Of a DNA stretch of 64,000 nucleotides, positions 34,557 to 43,492 are shown piece after piece. The notes under the pieces are model-generated. The model did not search any database. It saw only the letters and a program-made list of their open reading frames with translations, and was not told the origin of the DNA. The stretch is from Aquaspirillum sp. LM1 (GTDB lineage Bacteria > Pseudomonadota > Gammaproteobacteria > Burkholderiales > Aquaspirillaceae): positions 2,076,001 through 2,140,000 of the forward strand of contig NZ_CP019509.1 of NCBI RefSeq assembly GCF_002002905.1. Direction: 5' to 3'. A program made the position numbers and the translations under genes. Each line of letters begins with the position of its first letter. The first letter of the stretch is position 1.

Positions 34557-36212
34557 ATGACTGCTGCAAATACTCCGCCTATTACCCCTGCGCCTGCGCC
34601 GCTGAAGGTGTTTATTTCTTATGCGCATGAAGATGATAAACATCGTATTGCGCTGGGCGAACAACTTGCGCCATTAATCAGAAATGGCACGTTCACTGTG
34701 TGGCATGACCGTTGTTTAAGTGGTGGACAGGAGTGGGCAGGCCAGATAGACCAACACTTGGCTGAATCCCAGATTGTGCTGCTTCTGTTGAGCCGGCATT
34801 TTCTGGCTTCAGACTACTGTTCTGACGTGGAGGTCAAGCAAGCCTTGGCCATGCATCATGCTGGGCAGGCGCGAGTGGTGCCTGTGGTGCTCAAGCATTG
34901 CACATGGCAGCACTCTCCGCTAAAAATTTTGGAAGCGCTGCCACTTGATGGCGAACCTGTGGTGCAATCGGAGTCAGAACGGGATGCCCAAGATCAGCGT
35001 TACCTACAAGTGGTGGAAGGCTTGGTGCGGGTGGCCCGTGAGCTGCATGCTCCGCCAAATGACTCCCCGGTGATCCCCACAACGCCTCCGAGCATCAGCC
35101 AGCCTCCAGGCTGGACGCACAAGCTGCGCCGCTATTGGCCGCATGCCGTAGCCGGCATGATCATGGTGCTGGGATTGGGGATGCTGGCTGCTGAGAAAAC
35201 CCGCTGGCAGGAGCAAACACGGGCGGATTTGCGGGTGGATCGCGCCGATTTGGCGCTGGCGCGCTGGCAGGCGCGCCCAAGCTGGCAAGTTGGGCTGCAT
35301 CACTTACTGGGGCTGGATGATGCGTACTCCATTGCCGAGCTGCACAACACCAGCCGCCAGGCCAATCTCGACGCCACTTGGCTAAAAAGCCAGCTGACGC
35401 CATTGCGCGACGCAGCCCCCAACAATGCCGACCTCCGCTTTATTGAGGCGCGCCGCCTGTGGCTGCATGGTTACGATGGCCAGACCGTGCAAAATGCCCT
35501 ACACGCGGTATTACGCGCCGATGGCGACTATGCCGCCGCCGACACCTTGCTGGGCCTGCTGGCAGACCGGCACGGCGAGCTGGCCGTCGCAGAAAGGCAC
35601 TATGCCGCTGCCCTGCGCAAGGCGCCAGACATACCGGATTATCTGAGCAATCACGCCCGCAGCCTGCTGGAGCTGGGGCAGCCGGACAAGGCACGGGCAG
35701 AATACGCCAAAGCTCCGCCCAACTATGTGCTGGCCTTGGTGGAGTCGGCATTGGCCGCCTGGGCGCTGGGCCGGCCAGATTGGGCGCAGGATGAACAACA
35801 GCGCGCACTGGAATGGCTGGGCGACGATCAGGTCATGAAGCAGCACGACAATCGCCATGATTGGGTGTTTTTTTATCTATCCTCCACCTCCCCACCCGAG
35901 GTTGTCGAATTGTATCTGGCAAAGCCGGATAAGTATTGCTATGTGAATATTCAACACAGCATTAGCCAACGCTGGTCTACTGGCCAAGCGGCACCAGTGA
36001 TTTCACAAACAGTGCCCGCTGATTGCCAACAGCGCCCGCAATGGCATGTGGTGCAGGCGTTGGTCAGTGCGGATATATGCCGCTATATACTTGGCAGTGA
36101 GGCATCAACAGCCATGGCTTGGCGTGAACACGCGCAAGCGCTCCGCCAGCAATTGGGCCACCCGCTGCCGTGTCCACGGTTGGTTCGCTTGCTGTCTGCC
36201 AATCCAGCATGA
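34557..36212 (+). CDS. TIR domain-transmembrane-TPR-like protein
   Basis: A 551-aa protein. Residues 16-160 are a TIR domain (KVFISYAHEDDKHRIALGEQ; FTVWHDRCLSGGQEW; VLLLLSRHFLASDYCSDVEV), with Glu92 at the place of the catalytic Glu of NADase TIRs. A Pro-rich linker (165-185) leads to HKLRR and one membrane span at about 196-212 (AVAGMIMVLGLGMLAAE); the positive-inside rule puts the TIR in the cytoplasm. The C-terminal 330 residues contain TPR-like helices (YAAADTLLGLLADRHGELAV; SLLELGQPDKARAEYAKA) and would be periplasmic. It follows the exported caspase by 10 nt, so they are probably one operon. Bacterial TIRs often deplete NAD in defence; here that is inference. Confidence 0.88.
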   Translation: MTAANTPPITPAPAPLKVFISYAHEDDKHRIALGEQLAPLIRNGTFTVWHDRCLSGGQEWAGQIDQHLAESQIVLLLLSRHFLASDYCSDVEVKQALAMHHAGQARVVPVVLKHCTWQHSPLKILEALPLDGEPVVQSESERDAQDQRYLQVVEGLVRVARELHAPPNDSPVIPTTPPSISQPPGWTHKLRRYWPHAVAGMIMVLGLGMLAAEKTRWQEQTRADLRVDRADLALARWQARPSWQVGLHHLLGLDDAYSIAELHNTSRQANLDATWLKSQLTPLRDAAPNNADLRFIEARRLWLHGYDGQTVQNALHAVLRADGDYAAADTLLGLLADRHGELAVAERHYAAALRKAPDIPDYLSNHARSLLELGQPDKARAEYAKAPPNYVLALVESALAAWALGRPDWAQDEQQRALEWLGDDQVMKQHDNRHDWVFFYLSSTSPPEVVELYLAKPDKYCYVNIQHSISQRWSTGQAAPVISQTVPADCQQRPQWHVVQALVSADICRYILGSEASTAMAWREHAQALRQQLGHPLPCPRLVRLLSANPA

Positions 36213-36236
36213 CGGCAGTGGCGTCACTCATCTTGC

Positions 36237-36262
36237 AAAAAGCGCCCAACTGGGCGCTTTTT
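36237..36262. terminator. Bidirectional intrinsic terminator
   Basis: AGCGCCC and GGGCGCT form a perfect stem around AACT, flanked by AAAA on the left and TTTT on the right. It lies between the convergent TIR and glcB genes and can end both. Confidence 0.9.
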
Positions 36263-36304
36263 GTATTGCTCACGCTTGGTAACAAACGGTCAGCATCCGC
36301 GTGC

Positions 36305-38506
36305 TCAGCCCGCCTTCACCTTCAAGCGCCAGGCATGCAGCAGCGGCTCGGTGTAGCCACTCGGCTGTTCCTTGCCCTTGAACACCAGTTCCAGCGCGGC
36401 TTGATACGCCGCACCGTCCGGATTCGCCACCAGGCTCTGGTAAGCCGGGTCGCCAGCGTTTTGCTGGTCCACCTTGGCGGCCATGCGGGCGAAGGTTTCA
36501 CGCACCTGCTCTTCAGTCACCACGCCGTGCAGCAGCCAGTTGCAGATGTGCTGGCTGGAGATGCGCAGGGTGGCGCGGTCTTCCATCAGGCCGATGTCGT
36601 TGATGTCGGGTACCTTGGAGCAGCCCACGCCTTGATCCACCCAGCGCACCACGTAGCCCAGAATGCCTTGGGCGTTGTTGTCGATTTCCTGCTGGCGTTC
36701 TTCGGCACTCCACTGGGCCTGGGCCACCACCGGGACGGTGAGCAGGTTGTTCATCAGCTGTTCGGTGATGTCCGTGTTGGCAGCGTCGCCGCTGGCTTCG
36801 ATGGCCTTTTGCACCTCAGCCACGTTCACCTGGTGGTAGTGCAGCGCGTGCAGGGCGGCGGCGGTGGGGCTCGGCGTCCAGGCGGTGTTGGCACCGGCCT
36901 TGGGATGGCCAATTTTCTGCTTGAGCATTTCCGCCATCAGGTCCGGCATGGCCCACATGCCCTTGCCAATCTGGGCGCGACCGCGCAGGCCGCAGTCCAG
37001 GCCAATCAGCACATTGCGGCGCTCGTAGGCGGCAATCCAGGCGCTGTTCTTGATGTCGCCCTTGCGCAGCATCGGGCCGGCGTACATGGCGGTGTGCATT
37101 TCGTCGCCGGTGCGATCCAGAAAGCCGGTGTTGATAAAGGCCACGCGGCTCTTGGCAGCGGCGATGCACGCCTTCAGGTTCACCGAGGTGCGGCGCTCTT
37201 CGTCCATGATGCCCAGCTTGACGGTGCTGTCCGGCAAGCCCAGCAGTTGCTCGACACGGGCAAACAGTTCGCAGGCGAAGGCCACTTCGGCGGGGCCGTG
37301 CATTTTGGGCTTGACGATATACACCGAGCCCTTGCGCGAGTTGGTGATGCCGTTCTGGCCATGGCGTTGCAGGTCGTGCAGGGCGATGGTGGTGGTGACC
37401 ACGGCGTCCATGATGCCTTCGGGAATTTCGCGGCCCTCGGCACCCCACAGGATGGCCGGGTTGGTCATCAGGTGGCCAACGTTGCGCACAAACATCAGGC
37501 TGCGGCCATGCAGCTTTACTTCGCCCTGGCCGTTGGCGGCGGTGTACACGCGGTCGGCGTTCAGCGTGCGGGTGAAGGTGGCGCTGCCCTTGGTCACTTC
37601 TTCGGTCAGCGTGCCCAGCTGGATGCCCAGCCAGTTGCGGTAGCCCAGCACCTTGTCTTCGGCATCAACGGCGGCGACCGAGTCTTCCAGATCAAGAATG
37701 GTGGACAGCGCGGCTTCAACAATCACATCGCTCACGCCAGCGGCGTCGCTCTGGCCAATGGCGGTGCTGCGGTCAATGCGGATATCCAGATGCAGGCCGT
37801 TGTGTACCAGCAAAACGGCGCTGGGCGCGGCGGCGTCTCCCTGGTAGCCCACCAGTTGGGCCGGGTTGGCCAGGCTGGCGCTGCCGCCATTGGCCAGTTT
37901 GACTGCCAGCTGGCCGTTCACGATGGTGTAGCCAGCGGCATCCTGGTGGCTGGCATTGGCCAGCGGCGCGGCCTGGTCGAGCACATTGCGGGCAAATTCA
38001 ATCACCTTGGCACCGCGCACCGGGTTGTAGCCACGGCCTTTTTCAGCGCCGTTGTCTTCCGGGATGGCATCGGTGCCGTACAGCGCGTCGTACAGGCTGC
38101 CCCAGCGGGCGTTGGCGGCGTTCAGTGCGTAGCGGGCGTTCAGGATCGGCACCACCAGCTGCGGGCCGGCCTGGATGGCCAGTTCGTCGTCTACATTGGC
38201 GGTGGTGGCTTGCACCTGGGCCGGCTCCGGCACGATATAGCCAATGTTTTCCAGGAAGGCACGGTAGGCGGCCATGTCGGCAATCGGGCCGGGGTGGGCC
38301 TGGTGCCAGGCGTCCATTTCCAGCTGGATGCGGTCACGCTCGGCCAGCAGGGCGGCGTTTTTTGGGGCGAGGTCGTTGACGATGGCGTCAAAGCCGGCCC
38401 AGAACGTGGCCGAATCAATGCCGGTGCCCGGCAGCACGTTATCCTGAATGAAATCGTACAGTTCGGTGGCCACTTGCAGGCGGTGAAGAGTGGTGCGTGC
38501 GGTCAT
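36305..38506 (-). CDS. glcB: Malate synthase G
   Basis: Glyoxylate-cycle enzyme condensing acetyl-CoA and glyoxylate to malate, 733 aa, the size of the G isoform. Recognisable parts are [20 protein letters not shown] with the metal-binding acidic residues, [49 protein letters not shown] and [18 protein letters not shown] 38506, preceded by AAAGG, gives the family N-terminus; the frame remains open far upstream in non-coding sequence. It is monocistronic, ended by the shared hairpin at 36237-36262. Confidence 0.96.
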   Translation of the reverse strand: MTARTTLHRLQVATELYDFIQDNVLPGTGIDSATFWAGFDAIVNDLAPKNAALLAERDRIQLEMDAWHQAHPGPIADMAAYRAFLENIGYIVPEPAQVQATTANVDDELAIQAGPQLVVPILNARYALNAANARWGSLYDALYGTDAIPEDNGAEKGRGYNPVRGAKVIEFARNVLDQAAPLANASHQDAAGYTIVNGQLAVKLANGGSASLANPAQLVGYQGDAAAPSAVLLVHNGLHLDIRIDRSTAIGQSDAAGVSDVIVEAALSTILDLEDSVAAVDAEDKVLGYRNWLGIQLGTLTEEVTKGSATFTRTLNADRVYTAANGQGEVKLHGRSLMFVRNVGHLMTNPAILWGAEGREIPEGIMDAVVTTTIALHDLQRHGQNGITNSRKGSVYIVKPKMHGPAEVAFACELFARVEQLLGLPDSTVKLGIMDEERRTSVNLKACIAAAKSRVAFINTGFLDRTGDEMHTAMYAGPMLRKGDIKNSAWIAAYERRNVLIGLDCGLRGRAQIGKGMWAMPDLMAEMLKQKIGHPKAGANTAWTPSPTAAALHALHYHQVNVAEVQKAIEASGDAANTDITEQLMNNLLTVPVVAQAQWSAEERQQEIDNNAQGILGYVVRWVDQGVGCSKVPDINDIGLMEDRATLRISSQHICNWLLHGVVTEEQVRETFARMAAKVDQQNAGDPAYQSLVANPDGAAYQAALELVFKGKEQPSGYTEPLLHAWRLKVKAG

Positions 38507-39099
38507 GAAACAACCTTTCAGATTCAAAATGACAATTCGGTTCGGATGATCAGAAAAAAACGTCCAGTGCAGCGTGGCCACGCCAGGCGATGAACAGGCT
38601 GGGCGGGTTTTTCCCCGGTGTTTGCGCGACTTGGCGCGGCAAGCGAGGCGGCGCAGCGGTGAAGCGCCACCCTCGGTCAACCTGTCGTGCGGGCTGGACG
38701 GCTGTTGCAAGCTTTGCGCCATGGCCCTGGCACTGGCAGGCTTGTGGCCTGCAGGGGGCGTGGCGGCAAGGGTAAGATAGGCGCGTATTTTTGCATGATA
38801 CTGGCCGGTATTCCAAATTTGACCGCCTCCCCCGCCGGAAGCCGGGAACGTTGCCTCGCTGGATAGATACCGCTGGCCGCAACGGTCCGTAATAAAATCA
38901 TTCTCTTGTCTGGTGGGCCATCGCCTGGCAACGCCATCATCGGCAAGAAAGCGGATGCGGATAACCTGTTCACCTTGAAGGCCCCCAGGCTGCTGACGGC
39001 AGAGCAGAAGCCGGACGGCTGTCCGCAGCAAGCGGCTGGCCGCATGGGGAAATTCCGCCGGAAAAAACAGCCGATGCCCGGGGATGCGCTGACAACTCT
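38507..39099. other. 593-nt intergenic region upstream of glcB
   Basis: It lies between the glcB start and the 3' end of the rpn fragment. Several short frames cross it on both strands but none has family character, a ribosome-binding site or consistent codon bias. It must contain the glcB promoter. I see no repeat shared with other parts of the window. Confidence 0.4.
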
Positions 39100-39504
39100 C
39101 TACTGAAACACTTCAGTCAGGCTGTGCGCATCCAGCACACGGTCACTCCACCGTTCCAGCTGCTCGGGACTCGCGGCACGGATTCGGGCGACGCAATCAG
39201 CAGGCAGTGCGCCAAAGCGGCGGGTGAGCAAGCGTTGCAGCAGCCGTGCCTCACCCGTTTGTTCGCCTTCTAGCCGGCCTTCTAGTCGCCCCTCTTGCCG
39301 GCCTTCTTTCCACCCCACCAGCTTGCCACGCTGTTCATGCTGCTGCGCCCATTGATCAAACCGTTCGGCCAAGGTCATCTTCAGCTCCTTCAAGTCGCGC
39401 ACCTTGGGCAAGACCAGGGTGTGTTTGCTTTGTCTTAACAGCACGGCCCGGATCCAGGTCATGGGGCATGGGGCATGGGGCATGGGGCATGGGGCATGGG
39501 GCAT
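39100..39504 (-). pseudogene. Duplicated C-terminal part of rpn (possible stand-alone antitoxin-like ORF)
   Basis: From WIRAVLLRQSKHTL onward this 134-aa frame repeats the C-terminal third of the rpn gene just upstream, nearly residue for residue, to LERWSDRVLDA. It differs in a coiled, charged repeat: KEGRQEGRLEGRLEGEQ here against a single GRLEGEQ upstream. The N-terminus lies inside a heptanucleotide repeat that supplies ATG codons in every frame. In E. coli, the C-terminal part of Rpn proteins is also made alone from an internal start and blocks the nuclease; this copy could play that role, or be a recombination leftover. Confidence 0.6.
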
Positions 39505-39523
39505 GGGGTATGGGGTATGGGGT
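39461..39523. repeat. Heptanucleotide tandem repeat (9 units)
   Basis: Six units of ATGGGGC followed by three of ATGGGGT, 63 bp in all. It lies between the rpn stop codon (39538-39540) and the duplicated rpn tail, at the place where the duplication joins. A 7-bp unit changes reading frame at every unit gained or lost. Confidence 0.9.
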
Positions 39524-39537
39524 ATTGTCGATCTTGG

Positions 39538-40500
39538 TCAGGCTTGCTCAAACACCTCGGCCAGCGTGCTGGCGTCCAGTACCCGATCACTCCACCGCTC
39601 CAGTTGCTCGGAACTTGCGGCACGGATTCGAGCGACGCAATCAGCAGGCAGTGCGCCAAAGCGGCGGGTGAGCAAGCGTTGCAGCAACCGTGCCTCACCC
39701 GTTTGTTCACCTTCTAGTCGCCCAACCAGCTTGCCGCGCTGCTCGTACTGCTGCGCCCATTGGTCAAACCGTTCGGCCAAGGTCATTTTCAGCTCCTTCA
39801 AGTCGCGCACCTTGGGCAAGGCCAGGGTGTGTTTGCTTTGTCTTAACAGCACGGCCCGGATCCAGATGGCAAACGTGCGTTTCAGCTCTGGCTTGCCTTC
39901 CAGCCATTCGTTCAACAGATCAATCAGTTGCAGCAGTGCCTGTTCGTTTTCCGGGTGTTCTACCCGGATGATGGCCGCCACCAGGTTTTTCAGCTCGGCC
40001 AGATCGGCGTCGGTGTAGCGGTTTTCGTCGATCAGCAGGTATTCCAGCTTGGGCAGGTGTTTGGCCACCAGGCCGGGGGCTTTGGGAATCAGGTCGGCGA
40101 TGTCGGTGGCGGCGCGCCAGTTGCCCTGGCCGTTATACAGCACAATCGGCAGCACGGGCGGCAACCGCCGGCCTGGCAGTACGTCGCCGCGCCGGATCAG
40201 GTCCTGATAGAGCAGGCCGAGGTACGTCATCATCCGCACCGCCATCCACGGGTCGGCGGTGCTCTGGAATTCAATCAGCAGGTAAAGATACACCCACTCG
40301 CCGTCGGCCTTGACTCGCCAGACCACATCATCGGCGCGGTCGCGCAGGTCGTCGGTGACGTAGCTGCCGGGGATTTTTTCCAGGGTGGTGTAATCCAGGC
40401 TGTGCAGCCAGTCATCGGGGATGAAGCCCAGCACCAGATCGCGCACCACTTCGGGGGCGGAGAACAGCAGCTTGTAGGAGGCGTCGGTGTCGTGGGGCAT
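39538..40500 (-). CDS. Rpn-family recombination-promoting nuclease/putative transposase
   Basis: PD-(D/E)XK-type nuclease of the Rpn (YhgA-like, PF04754) family, 320 aa. The N-terminal half shows DASYKLLFSAPEVVRDLVLG, the catalytic-region Asp in LRDRADDVVWRV, and the E-x-Q motif in YLLIEFQSTADPWMAVRM. The C-terminal half is helical and charged and ends in a DUF4351-like part (LLQRLLTRRFGALPADCVAR). Rpn proteins cut DNA, raise recombination in E. coli, and some give phage defence. ATG 40500 has a weak ribosome-binding site. A second copy of its 3' end follows directly downstream. Confidence 0.88.
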   Translation of the reverse strand: MPHDTDASYKLLFSAPEVVRDLVLGFIPDDWLHSLDYTTLEKIPGSYVTDDLRDRADDVVWRVKADGEWVYLYLLIEFQSTADPWMAVRMMTYLGLLYQDLIRRGDVLPGRRLPPVLPIVLYNGQGNWRAATDIADLIPKAPGLVAKHLPKLEYLLIDENRYTDADLAELKNLVAAIIRVEHPENEQALLQLIDLLNEWLEGKPELKRTFAIWIRAVLLRQSKHTLALPKVRDLKELKMTLAERFDQWAQQYEQRGKLVGRLEGEQTGEARLLQRLLTRRFGALPADCVARIRAASSEQLERWSDRVLDASTLAEVFEQA

Positions 40501-40636
40501 GCGTGATGATAACGATTAAAACCAATGAAAATCAATGCACTGACTTCCAACACACCCAGAAACACACTGATATGGGGAGATTTGACAAATTGACCCCACA
40601 CCTCTTGCCCCGCCCGTGCCGGGTGACCGCCTGCCA

Positions 40637-40664
40637 TAAAAAAACCCCGGCAAATGACCGGGGT
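40637..40664 (-). terminator. Intrinsic terminator downstream of sixA
   Basis: On the minus strand ACCCCGG and CCGGGGT pair around a 7-nt loop, followed by seven T. It ends the sixA transcript 50 nt after its stop. Confidence 0.85.
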
Positions 40665-40713
40665 CGGGTGTTGGCAGGCCAGCGAGCTGCGCCATGGCGC
40701 GCGCGGTGGTCGC

Positions 40714-41181
40714 TCAGTCTTCGCTGGCGGTGAGCATGCCGGGGTTGAGCACCAGCTTGAGGCTGTTTTGTGCAATCCCGTGGCGCACCCGGTGGCTGAT
40801 CCACCAGACACCGCCTTTTTTGACATTCCACATCTGCGCTTCGCCGCCAATCAGTTGCGAGGCAATCTGGCCAATATACGGCTGATGCCCCACCAGCACG
40901 ATGGGGTGGCGCGAGTCTGGCCAGCTGACGGTAGACAATACGCTTTCCAGGGTGGCGTCCGGATTCACTTCCGGCAGCACCTGGTAATTTTTCGATAAAA
41001 ACGCCGCCGTCTGCTGTGAGCGGCGGGCCTGGCTGGCCAGCAGCTGGAAGTCGCGCGGCAGGCGCAGACGCAGCCAAGCGGCCATCAGTCCGGCCTGTTG
41101 CTGGCCTTTGCGGGTCAGCTCGCGGGCCAGATCGTTGCTGCCTTCCTCGGCTTCGGCATGACGCCACAGAATCAGATCCAT
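40714..41181 (-). CDS. sixA: Phosphohistidine phosphatase SixA family
   Basis: Histidine phosphatase, 155 aa. The catalytic RH motif is at the start (MDLILWRHAEAEEG), the second His is in PIVLVGHQPYIGQIAS, and SQARRSQQTAAFL lies between. SixA removes phosphate from His on phosphotransfer proteins. AAAGGAG is present 8 nt before ATG 41181. It is a single gene with its own terminator. Confidence 0.92.
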   Translation of the reverse strand: MDLILWRHAEAEEGSNDLARELTRKGQQQAGLMAAWLRLRLPRDFQLLASQARRSQQTAAFLSKNYQVLPEVNPDATLESVLSTVSWPDSRHPIVLVGHQPYIGQIASQLIGGEAQMWNVKKGGVWWISHRVRHGIAQNSLKLVLNPGMLTASED

Positions 41182-41250
41182 TCAGTCTCCTTTATTATTG
41201 ATATCCTGCTGTGCGCAGACTACCGGCGTCAGATGACCGGAATGTGTCAG

Positions 41251-41967
41251 TTAATGCCATGCCTGTAACAAAAGTGGAATCAGCACGGCAGTGACCAGCC
41301 CGTTCAGCCCCATGGCCAGGCCGGAAAACGCACCGGCTGTGTCTGAGCGCTGAAACGCCCGGGCGGTTCCAATGCCATGCGCGGCCATGCCAGTGGCAAA
41401 ACCGTACACCACATCCTGGCCCAGACGCAAACGGCTGAGCATGGGCCAGCTGAGCATGGCACCAAACACCCCGGACACAATCACAAACACCGCTGCCAGT
41501 TCGGGCGCACCGCCGATTTTGCTGGCAATCCCCATGGAGATGGGGGTGGATACCGAGCGCGACAAGAGCGAGCGAATCAAAATGTCATCCAGCCCCAGCG
41601 CCCAGGCTACCCCGGCGCTGGACACAATGCCCACCAGCGACCCCAGCGTCAGGCTGATCAGCAATGGCCAGAACACCCTGGACAAGCGATGCAGATTGGC
41701 GTAAAGCGGCACTGCCAGCGCCACGGTGGCCGGGCCCAGCAACATCTGGATGAATTTGCCGCCGGTAAAATACTGCGCGTAGTCAGTACCGGTGGCCAGC
41801 AGCACGGCAATCAGCATCAGCGCGCCCAGCCCCACCGGGTTGGCCAGCGCATGGCCGCCGGTTTTGCGGTTTAGCGCAACCGCCAGCCGGTACACTGCCA
41901 GGGTGACAAACACCCAGGTCAGCGGCTGCTGCTGGGCGGCGCGCCACAAGGTTGCCGGATCAATCAT
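41251..41967 (-). CDS. lrgB: LrgB-family membrane protein
   Basis: Inner-membrane protein of the LrgB/CidB (YohK) family, 238 aa, six to seven spans. Characteristic segments are LLGPATVALAVPLYANLH, SRSVSTPISMGIASKIGG, and GFATGMAAHGIGTARAFQ. LrgAB affects murein hydrolase export and, in some bacteria, glycolate or pyruvate transport. It overlaps lrgA by 8 nt, the usual pair. Confidence 0.92.
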   Translation of the reverse strand: MIDPATLWRAAQQQPLTWVFVTLAVYRLAVALNRKTGGHALANPVGLGALMLIAVLLATGTDYAQYFTGGKFIQMLLGPATVALAVPLYANLHRLSRVFWPLLISLTLGSLVGIVSSAGVAWALGLDDILIRSLLSRSVSTPISMGIASKIGGAPELAAVFVIVSGVFGAMLSWPMLSRLRLGQDVVYGFATGMAAHGIGTARAFQRSDTAGAFSGLAMGLNGLVTAVLIPLLLQAWH

Positions 41968-42319
41968 GGCGGGCCTCCCCGCGCAGGCGCATCAGCCCGG
42001 CCAGCAGCAGTGCGCTGGCCAGCAGGGTGACCGTGGTGCCCACCGCCAGCGCCAGTGCCAGCTGCCACAGCGTCTGGCCGTTCAGCAGATGGGCGTAAAG
42101 CAGAATCCCGGCACCAGCAGGGACAAACAGCAAGGACAGATGCTGCAAGAAGGCCGGCACACCATGCTGCAAGGCTGGCGGCACGCCACGGCGCACGCAC
42201 AGGCCGATAAACAGCAACAGCATGCCCAGTACCGGGCCAGGAATCGGCAGGGCCAGCCACAGGCTGAGCCACTCGCCCAGCAGTTGCAAGCCAATCAGTA
42301 TCAGAAATGTTTCGACCAT
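41960..42319 (-). CDS. lrgA: LrgA/CidA-family holin-like membrane protein
   Basis: Small membrane protein, 119 aa, four spans, of the LrgA (YohJ) family. It shows LLGEWLSLWLALPIPGPVLG, the Pro-Gly turn typical of the family, and LLFVPAGAGILLY. It is first in the lrgAB pair and is coupled to lrgB by overlap. Confidence 0.92.
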   Translation of the reverse strand: MVETFLILIGLQLLGEWLSLWLALPIPGPVLGMLLLFIGLCVRRGVPPALQHGVPAFLQHLSLLFVPAGAGILLYAHLLNGQTLWQLALALAVGTTVTLLASALLLAGLMRLRGEARHD

Positions 42320-42430
42320 GACGGTGGCCTTGAAAAAAACGCGACAGGGCGATTATACGGCGGCCAGGCGGCGCTGGTCTGACCTTATACCAGTACAGGA
42401 TACCCGCACAGGGCCGCCGGCAGGCCAGGC

Positions 42431-42853
42431 TTATTCATGCCCTGGCTTGCGCTGGCGCAGGGTTTTCACCGCGCCGCGTCGCGCCTTGCTGTCCAGACGG
42501 CGGGTTTGCGAGCCTTTGGTGGGGCGGGTGGCCTTGCGTGGGCGCGGGGTATGGCAGGCAGCCTGGATCAGCGCCACCAGCTTGGCCAGCGCGTCGGCCC
42601 GGTTCAGTGGCTGGCTACGGTGCTGCTGGGCCGTGATCACCAGCACACCGTCCAGCGTCATCCGTCGCCCGGCCAGTTGCAATAGCCTGGCCTTGACGGC
42701 ATCGGGCAGGCTGGGCGAGCGCACCACGTCAAAGCGCAGCATCACTGCCGTTTCGGTTTTGTTCACATGCTGCCCGCCCGGCCCCTGCGCGCGGGTAAAG
42801 TGCTCGTCAATTTCATCGTCGTTCAGGGCCAGGGTGCGGGTAATCGGGATCAT
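42431..42853 (-). CDS. arfB: Alternative ribosome-rescue factor ArfB (YaeJ)
   Basis: Peptidyl-tRNA hydrolase that frees stalled ribosomes, 140 aa. The GGQ loop is in RAQGPGGQHVNKTETAVML. The C-terminus is basic (KARRGAVKTLRQRKPGHE), the tail that enters the empty mRNA channel. ATG 42853 begins MIPITRTLALNDDEI, the family start; an extension to 42916 is unlikely. Confidence 0.93.
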   Translation of the reverse strand: MIPITRTLALNDDEIDEHFTRAQGPGGQHVNKTETAVMLRFDVVRSPSLPDAVKARLLQLAGRRMTLDGVLVITAQQHRSQPLNRADALAKLVALIQAACHTPRPRKATRPTKGSQTRRLDSKARRGAVKTLRQRKPGHE

Positions 42854-42949
42854 GGCAGGAGGGCGGGCAAAAGGATTTGAGTATAGCCCAGTGCTGGCCG
42901 CGCGCAGCCACCGCACGCCTGGCGTCCTGCTGGTTTATAATCCTGCCCC

Positions 42950-43492
42950 ATGTATGCTTTTCCTGACTGGCGCGCAGCGCCTGCTGACGATGTGCCGGCT
43001 GCTCTGGCGGACTGGCTGGGTGAAACCGGGTCGCTGACCGAGCGGCTGGTCGGGCTGGGCCGGGGGTTTGCCGTGGTGGTGCTGGCCCAGCACACGGCGC
43101 AAGCCTGGCCGGATGAATGCCAGGCGCTGGGCCTGCCGGCCAACGCCACAGTGCAGCTGCGTGAAGTGGCTCTGACGCTGGACGGCGTGCCGTATGTGTT
43201 TGCCCGCAGCCTGTGCCGGCAGGACAGTCCGGTGTGGACCCCGGTGCTGGCGCGCGGCAGCCGCTCGCTGGGCCTGACCCTGTTTGCCGATTCTGGCATG
43301 CTCCGCCACCCATTGCAGTTCATCACCGGCCAGCCAGCACAACTGGCGCTGCTGGCCCAGGCGCAGCAAGCATGCTGGCCCGATCTGAGCGGGCCGCTGG
43401 CCGCGCGGCGCTCGCTGTTTGGTGCGGTCAACGACGCGCTGCTGGTGCACGAAGTTTTTCATCCTGATCTTGTAACGGTGTCTCCCCCATGA
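42950..43492 (+). CDS. ubiC: Chorismate lyase
   Basis: Enzyme producing 4-hydroxybenzoate and pyruvate from chorismate, the first step of ubiquinone synthesis, 180 aa. Matching segments are [15 protein letters not shown] at the N-terminus, [20 protein letters not shown] with the product-binding Arg, and a late Glu in [12 protein letters not shown]. Its stop overlaps the ubiA ATG (ATGA at 43489-43492). Confidence 0.92.
   Translation: MYAFPDWRAAPADDVPAALADWLGETGSLTERLVGLGRGFAVVVLAQHTAQAWPDECQALGLPANATVQLREVALTLDGVPYVFARSLCRQDSPVWTPVLARGSRSLGLTLFADSGMLRHPLQFITGQPAQLALLAQAQQACWPDLSGPLAARRSLFGAVNDALLVHEVFHPDLVTVSPP

Noticed and set aside
38507..39099. Possible small genes upstream of glcB
   Set aside because: Frames on both strands lack start signals, domain features and consistent codon use.
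39461..39523. Tandem repeats as a CRISPR array
   Set aside because: Units are 7 bp and contiguous without spacers. No CRISPR array or cas gene is seen in the window.
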